A stretch of DNA of 64,000 nucleotides, from contig NGZR01000006.1 in NCBI GenBank assembly GCA_002197995.1, forward strand, positions 806,001 to 870,000, written 5' to 3'. Position 1 is the stretch's first letter, and every line of letters starts with the position of its first letter. The position numbers were made by a program, and so were the translations under genes. Of the stretch, positions 57,058 through 64,000 are shown in pieces. The stretch is from Gaeumannomyces sp. JS-464. Its lineage: Eukaryota; Ascomycota; Sordariomycetes; Magnaporthales; Magnaporthaceae. The notes beneath the pieces are model-generated. The model was not told where the DNA came from. It saw only the letters and a program-made list of their open reading frames with translations, and made no database searches.

Positions 57058-60000
57058 GCACGGCCCCTGCCGTTCTGGGCGACGGCCTGCCCACCCCGCT
57101 GCATCTGCCCTGGTGAAATCCCAAGATTCCCATCAATCCATTCTGGGGGCCTCATTTCCCCATTCGAGGCCGGACCTTTCTGCTGCCATCTCGATTCTCT
57201 TGGTAGAAAGGCCCGGCCAGCGACGCAACGCAGCCACACCCAATGCCAAGCGCTTCGATTGTAGGACTCGTCCTTGGTTGGAGATCTCGAGGGCAAGCTT
57301 GCGGGCTTTTTCGAAGCCAGCGGTTCCTCAGCCCGCCACCGACTTTCTCCAGCTCTCGCTGCCGCCTGGCCGCCAAACTCTTTTTGGGGAGCAGCGTCTG
57401 CCGGTCTTGGGGCGAGCGGGGGAGGCAGGGGATGGATTGCACGGACGCTGGGGCAAGGAGCTTGGACACGAAAGCGCGTCAGGTTGGGCAATGATGGGGC
57501 TGGCATCCATGGCACCTCATATCGTACGAAATATCCGCATTTCTCCCACACATTTTCGTACAGCCACAAATTTGGGAATATCAGAGAATCGCGAGAGCAA
57601 TCATGCGCCTGGGACATGTTTAATATTAGGAGCCAGCACTCCACAATCGGGCGGCCAGCTACAGGGGCCAATCTGCCCAACCTGGACACCCCAGGGCAAG
57701 CAGATTAGGGGTCTCAGGGCTGGCGGGGCATGATGTCACGGCATCCAAATTGCATTCTATGTGCCATTCCCGATTTCGGATGCCCAGAGAACAGCGGACA
57801 GAAACTCAGGGGTCGGCAAGGGGTGCTTGACGCGGGAAGTCCAGAGTAGGACGCGCAAGATCTTCAACAGCAAAGACCACGATCCGCAAAGCAGCGATAT
57901 TATCGGAGCAGATCGCTCGGCTACCCCCGCAGGCTGCTATTCCGTGGCGCTCAGACCATCAGGACACTAGCCCGCGATGCAGGCAAAGCATCTCGCTTCT
58001 TCGCGTCGCGCAAAGACACGAAGGAAGAGACGCGCTGGGATGAGTGAGCACCTTGCCTGGGGTGCCTGCATGTTCAGTTACCCCAAATCCAGCCAGATGG
58101 TCTGCAGAGAACACGCGCACCGTTTGAATCTTGAAGGAATAAACGGTATCATCGGCCTATCAACCGCAGACCGGGTATCTCTGAGGGATCGACACAACAC
58201 GAGGTTCCAGCCAGGCGGCTGCAGGGGGGCCGTTATCAGTTGAACCCAGGTCCGGTTCAGTTGCGTCGACGATCTTCGGGCGTCATTGGCGTAATGGCTG
58301 ACATAAATCATTGATGTCAGTGGCCTGAGGAAAAGCATGGCGGCATGAATTGGGTCAAGCGCGGCGGCATGGAAATCATTTTCTCATGGCGTCGCTCATT
58401 TTCGTCTTGGCTCAGGAGCATTCAATGAAAAAGAAGGGGAAAAAAAGGCGGTTGTGATTCGTAGGAGAATCAAAAGGAAAGTTCCCCTGAAAAGTCATCC
58501 CGACATTTCCTAGCGGAATCCGCCATTGCGGAGACGCCATTTGGACGAGGGTATTTCCTGGGTGGCTAGGATTCCCCTGGAAGTGTTAGGTCGACTTTAG
58601 TTTCTGCTCTAGAACACAGAAAGCAGAAGTCGAGACAGGTTGCACAAAGTGTCGCACGTCGAGCGAGCGAAAAGACGGATTGACGACACAGCGTCACCGT
58701 CGCGCTGATACGAGGAAAACTGGGCGGACACGCCCAGTCGCCTCAGCTCGGTCCTCAGCTCAGCAGGCCAAGCGGGTTGTTGGTGACAGAGTCCCTGCTC
58801 AGGGCGTTCTCAGGTGACGACAGCACAGATAAAATACACACACATCATCCCTTGACATGGGTTGTCTTCGTATTCCCAGTCGATATAAGATGCCCGGCCA
58901 AGCGACCAGCACAGGGCTGGCACGCCGACCTTCTTGCCCTCATCGTCTTTCGCTGCTCCTCGATCTGAGCTGGATTGTGCCGTGGACCAGCCACCCAGTT
59001 GAGTCAAGAGCGTTCCCACCAGACTGGACCCAACAGCGGCTTAGCTGCCTGACCGCTTCCTGCCGCGCTGCCGGCCGCACGCTCCTCCTGCCTGTCACGT
59101 TCGACTGCGCGGCTTCACTGGACGCAAGCAGCATAAGCACAGCACAGTGGGAGAAAACCAACCAGCTTGCACCAGCAAACCCCCGCCTTCCCTTCCTGAT
59201 CCCCGCAGGGCGGCCCCTTCAATCGCCCGCCAAATTTGACGTTCGCTTGGCTTTGGTTGAAGTCGGCAAATGCAGCAAACAGCAGCAGCAGCAGCGCCTT
59301 AGCACAAATCTTTATTACTAGCAAGGGTTGTTGGACGGAAAAAGCAGGGTCAGGAGGACTGGGCCCTGAACAATTGCGGCACCCCGGACCACCCGCCCTG
59401 GGTCGCAGCAGCCGATCCAACAAAAAACAGAACGGAGGGCATTGAAGGCCGGCGCGGACGTCGAGCAAATAATAAGAACAGGAAAAAATAGTCCAGCCGC
59501 CGCCTGCCGCAGGCTCAATCCCCATCCGGCTGATCAAGGGTCTCCCATCCGCATCGCCTCCTCATCTGCCATCTGCACCCCTTTTGGCTCCGCAGCTTGG
59601 AAGTGGGGAGTTGCCCATCCGAGGGAGAATCGTCGAGATTGACGGAACGCCGCCTTTTCTGTCCCCTTTCGCACGCTGGTGCATCCCAAGATTTTTCTTC
59701 TTCTTTTCCTTCTCTTCTCTCTTTGCATCACTACCTTCTGCGCGCATAACTGCCTATTTCTTCTTCTCTGCCCCCGCGCCGCGCCCTGTCCCCCGACGGC
59801 ACGGACTGAGAGGCTGTGCGACCTGCGTGCCGTCGCTTCTTTGTTCGCTTGAACACGTCGCTCCCGATTCCGGTGCACCGTGACTCTGCACCGCCCAGCG
59901 ACGCACCTAACAAGCACAGGCGACAGCACAGCAGGGTGCCCGTAATCCACGCACGCCGTCGGCGACGCGAAAAAAAAAATCGCCCACAGCGCGAGGAGCC

Positions 60001-60801
60001 ACCACCCAGAGCAAAACCGGGGCGACGGGTAGCCTTCAGACATTTCTTATTTTCTTTCGTTTCCATTCTCCTAGATTGCTCCGCTCCGAAAATCGTAGCG
60101 GTGCCAGGAACAACCAGCTCGCGACGACACAACGACTGCTTAGCAACCCTCGAGAAGCGACACGCGAGCGCAAGGGTGGCTTTCGACTGGCTTTAAGCCT
60201 AATTGTTTCTATTCCGATCCGTCTTGGAGGCGTCTACCGCCATCGCGAACCGTACCCCCAGCCCGACGAGCCTCGCCAACGCATCGCCGTCATTTCCTTC
60301 CGCCGCTCTCGTGGACCCCGAAGACCGGGCGAGTAAGGCACAGCCAGAGGGAGCAAACCAACCGCCTCTGCCCTACCGATTAGGTATCGATAGCACAAGC
60401 ATCTTTCGCACCCCTGGGTCGCACGGCTTGTGCCCCTCCGTTTCAGGGCGCAGCCGATATCCGTTGATTATTTGATTGTCCGGCGTGGAACAAGCTCGAC
60501 GTGGTCTCCAGCCAGCAGCAGCCAAGGTTGCCCCCGTTTTTGTTTTGCCTGGTTCTCCGCGCGGGTCGGACAAAGCACGGGCGGAGAGTGAACGGCTGTG
60601 TTTGTTATGGTATGACGCTGGGGCTGATCAACAGGAATTTGCGCCAACGAGACATTCCTCTGACAGCTTGCGGGTGCACTGCTCCGGCCCTGTTGTCTTC
60701 CTGACAGCAAAGACGCAACCGCAAGACGGGACGCATCGCATCGGCGAGACCTGCCCAGTTGTTATTTATTGTTTGTCGTTGTCACTGGCATTCGATAGAA
60801 G
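57058..60801. other. 3.7 kb intergenic region
   Basis: No supportable gene on either strand. The part from ~59,600 to 60,800 is pyrimidine- and CA-rich, as in long 5' leaders, and probably includes the promoter and leader of the Pal1 gene. Short CAG runs lie at ~59,281-59,296. Confidence 0.45.
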
Positions 60802-62880
60802 ATGTCGGACCACCCAGGTGAGTAAGAAAAGTAACACGCACTTGCGCAAGATAACGGCACCCCCAATGACGACTCTTGCCCACCGCGTCAAACTGTCACT
60901 CCCGCTCCCTGTTTTGCGGTTATGCAGCCGCTGGGGGTGGCTGGACTGTGTGCAGAGAGTTTGGATGATTCGTTGGGCATTGGAATCAGCACTCTGGTCC
61001 ACTTAACCGTCGAGCCTGCCGTGTCATGTAGAGGAGATTGCTGTTTCATGTCCCCCTATCACGCCCATGATCAGGCCGCTGCGCGCCTCGGGTTTCCCTT
61101 TTACTGACCTGCAATCCTCTTCCTCGCCTGATTTAGGTCATCGATCTGCGGGATCGGGATTGTCGCTCAATCTCTCATCCAACAACCCATTCCGCAACCG
61201 CGCCGTCTCCCCCACCAACCTTCCTCCCCAGAGCCCGGCCTCGCCTTTTGACGACCCGGTGCCTCCTCCCCGTCCTACCTCACGAAATCCCTTCCTCGAT
61301 CCTGCAAACAAGCCCATTCAGTCGCAGTCCCAGCAGCTTTTGATTTCGACAGACGACATGGATTCCAAACCTAACACCCGGTCCCCCACGGCGGAAGAGA
61401 CTTCGGTCCCCTTGGTTGCCATTGTTTCCCAGGCGTGCACTGTTTGGTGTGCTGTTGTTCCCACTGGGCAGTAGAAGACAGCTGGCCCACAGGCCTCCAT
61501 CGCATCGACGGCATCCACGCAAGCCCAGTTTTCGATCACTAACCAGCGGCTTTTGCTCGCTTTTTCTTCTAGGACGACGCTCGATGACGAGAGCAAGAAG
61601 GGCACGCCTCCGCCCCCATCATCGCGACCGCCCAGGCCGCCTGGTCCTCGAGGAGAGAATGTGCCCCCGCCTGGACGACGTGGACCTCCGCCGCCCAACC
61701 ACCGCCCCACCCGCTCGCAGGAGGAGGCGATGAGGGCGCGGAGGATGCAAGGCAGCGGCCCCGGTGGTTCCTCAAATTCGCCTGGAAAACGCGTCGAGCG
61801 CCGCCCGCGCCGCAACTCGGAGTCGTCCATAGTCAGCGCTGATAAGGAAAAGACGCTGACGGAGGAGGAGAAGAAGGCTCGCGACCTGCGACGCAAGGAG
61901 CGCGAGCGCCGTCACCGCTCGCGGGACTCGAAGGACAAGACGAGGGCCCCCAACCGGAAGCTCGATATCATCGACCAGCTGGATGCCACCAGCATTTATG
62001 GCACAGGCCGTAGGTTTTAGTCCGTAACGATGCTCGCGTGCTTCAGCGACTAACACCAGCCTGCAGTGTTCCACCACGACGGACCTTTCGATGCCCTCAA
62101 CCCCCACCGCAACAAGAAGGGAAGCAGCCGTGCTCCGATGCAGGCGTTTCCCAAGGACTCGCTGAACAACATTCTTGGGGGATCTGGACCCGTGAACGCT
62201 CGTCCTGACCATGCCACCTTCATGGGCAACTCCAACGACGAAGCATTCAGGGAGTACGCTCCCCCAGTCGATAAGCAGGGCTCCTCTAGCCGCGTGATGC
62301 CGGTGTTCGATCCCACTAGCCGAGGCTCGGTTTTGCATGGCGATGAGTCATTGGGAACTTCCACCTTTCTTGAAGGCACCCCTGCGGCGCGGACTGTCAT
62401 CCAGCCGAGATGGCGGCCAGCATGGAGGAGAACGGGCTGCAACGGAAGAAGTCGTTGGCCCAGCGGATCCGCATCAACCGCGATAGGCGCCGTGACTTTG
62501 AGCCAAGTGGTCGCATGACCAACCCGGATGGAGCTCGCCGTTCGCCAACTACCCACGGTGCGAACACTTCTTCAGCGTCCAGAGCTCGAGATCGGAGCGA
62601 AACCCATTCTTCAACGAGTATGGCGACAAGGGCGGCGAAGATGAGCTCACCGTCCGACGGCCTGACGTCAGGACCAAGTCCCCGACCAGTCCAATGCCAC
62701 CACTGGAGCGCAAGGGCACGTCCGATTCCAATGGTGCCCCTTCGCCGCTCGATGACCAGGCTCCCAGGCAGCGGCGGTGGTCTTCTGGCACGTGTCAAGT
62801 CCCTGAAGGGTGGCCGGCGAGGCCGGCCCTCTGGAGGCTCGGGCGAACCGTCCCCTGTTCTCCCCGGTACCGCTGCGTAG
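60802..62880 (+). CDS. Pal1-family cell morphology protein (three apparent frame shifts)
   Basis: Pal1 proteins localise to growing cell ends and the division site and, in yeasts, to early endocytic patches. Exons: 60802-60817 (16 nt), 61137-61446, 61573-62009 and 62067-62880. The first junction reads MSDHP/GHRSAGSGLSLNL. Family motifs: LSSNNPFRNRAVSP, PVPPPRPTSRNPFLD, a basic Arg/Glu coiled region (EEEKKARDLRRKERERRHR), KLDIIDQLDATSIYGTG, and the diagnostic LFHHDGPFDALNPHRNKKG then APMQAFPKDSLNNILGGSGP. The C-terminus is GGGLLARVKSLKGGRRGRP. In exon 4 the frame changes near 62,403, 62,548 and 62,775, each time with family-like sequence continuing. The exon 2 donor (TG/GTGTGC) is the least certain site. 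Confidence 0.85.
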
Positions 62881-64000
62881 GGACGCTTCGGCACGGCACG
62901 GACCGCGATACCAGTCAAACAACTAGGCCCCCCGGTCCTTGCTCAGGAGAGTTTTTCTTGACACGTTCAACGTCTCCGTCTTGGATTTTGTCCACTTATT
63001 GCCGCTCCCGCCTGCTTGCGGGTCCTCAGCACAAGCGCAAATTTTCCGATAAGCAATGATCCACCACCGAACCTCCGAGATCCCGCCTCATACACCTGTA
63101 TAGAGAATTTGTCACCCTGGAGGCCGGCCGAGAGTGGTGGCGATTACCCTGCGCTACCCTCTAGACACCGGCGCATAGGAGCAGGAACTGTTTGCATCCT
63201 GCCCGACCCACGCGTTCTCGCGATAACGATCCAGCAGGACAGGCATGTTTCTTGGCGGAGTTGAGATGCCTCTGCGGAGAATTCATGATTTATAAGCATT
63301 GATCATGAAATGGGAAACCACTTGCTGTCTCGCGCTAGGGGCGTTAATGTTCATGTATAAACTTTTGGGGTTGGTCTCAGGTTCTGGCAACGGAAGTGGC
63401 TTCCTTCGATGGCCTATCGGTTTCGCTCCTCAACTCTCATGCTGCAAAATTAGCTGGCCTTGTTGCTTCTAGAGCAATCCTCCCACCCCACGCCTCCTTT
63501 ATTTTTTCTTTTCTGGTTTTCTTTTCGGTCATATCTTCTTGGCACACTTGGAAGGACGGATTGCTGGTTCCGCTTCGTCACAAAAGAACCCCATGGGCTA
63601 TTATCCACTAGGGCTGGTATCTCCTTAAGTCTACCACAGTTTTTCGTTTTTATCACGTCGTGCGACGGGGCTTTTCACATTTCTCCCTCCTTTCCCTTAA
63701 TGAGAGCGGTTGTGAACAATCGCGTTCGAGTCTGTTGTGTCGAGATGTTTGAGTGAACGACATGCTCCTGTTTGCACATCGAGAAGAGCCGCAGAAGAAT
63801 CGTCAGCCAGATAGTTATAATCAAGATCCTCTATACTGAACAACCATGACATGTGCCTGACTCGGGTCCTCCATTCCCAAACAGTCTTCAAACGTCCGAT
63901 TCTGGCCGGACGGTAAAAAGCTGCCTGGTGTGGCGTCACGTGAGGCTGTCTATGATGTCGTGACGGGCTCCACTCCCACCCGACGTCTTGGGGACGACGG
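62881..64000. other. no supportable gene (right edge)
   Basis: The 3' untranslated region of the Pal1 gene, then about 1 kb in which I see no gene, repeat or RNA feature. Confidence 0.45.

Overview
The window is nuclear DNA of a filamentous ascomycete, most likely a Sordariomycete. The evidence is 50-110 bp GT..AG introns with CTAAC-type branch points, GC-rich exons, and fungus-specific families: Atg29, Pal1, Ivy1-like, HsbA, DCW1/DFG5-type GH76, a CYP52-like P450 and a RID/Masc1-type DNA methyltransferase. I cannot name the species. There are no rRNA genes, CRISPR arrays or recognisable intact transposons, and I saw no tRNA.

Layout. 1.7-10 kb: acyl-protein thioesterase (-), pectin methylesterase (+), paraoxonase/SMP-30-like lactonase (-), Ivy1-like membrane-binding protein (+). 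13.0-15.0 kb: membrane-anchored fucose lectin (-). 15-20.9 kb: gene desert. 20.9-25 kb: divergent pair Nup53/Nup35-type nucleoporin (-) and Atg29 (+). 26.7-29.7 kb: CYP52-like P450 (+) and a small single-pass membrane protein (-). 31.5-33.7 kb: GH76 mannan alpha-1,6-mannosidase (-). 37.4-38.6 kb: EAF-type elongation factor (+). 39.3-42.4 kb: RID-like DNA methyltransferase (-). 42.4-50.4 kb: a more accessory-looking stretch with a secreted Gly-rich protein, an ankyrin protein and a Knh1/Kre9-like membrane protein, all (-). 54.8-57.1 kb: HsbA-like cell-surface protein and a short-chain dehydrogenase (+). 60.8-62.9 kb: Pal1 morphology protein (+).

The genes do not form one pathway or a biosynthetic cluster. 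They are scattered housekeeping genes mixed with wall- and secretion-related genes (pectinesterase, lectin, GH76, Knh1-like, HsbA, secreted Gly-rich protein), which would fit a plant-associated or saprotrophic lifestyle.

The most conspicuous property is that eleven otherwise conserved genes are interrupted by small frame changes, often in G/C runs, while seven others splice into perfect open frames. Consensus error is the simplest explanation, so no single gene should be called dead from this sequence alone. The most interesting locus is the RID-like methyltransferase: it has the family's EQT motif, several SUMO-interaction-like motifs, a tail made of a three-copy repeat separated by microsatellites, and a degenerate ~170 bp tandem repeat just upstream.
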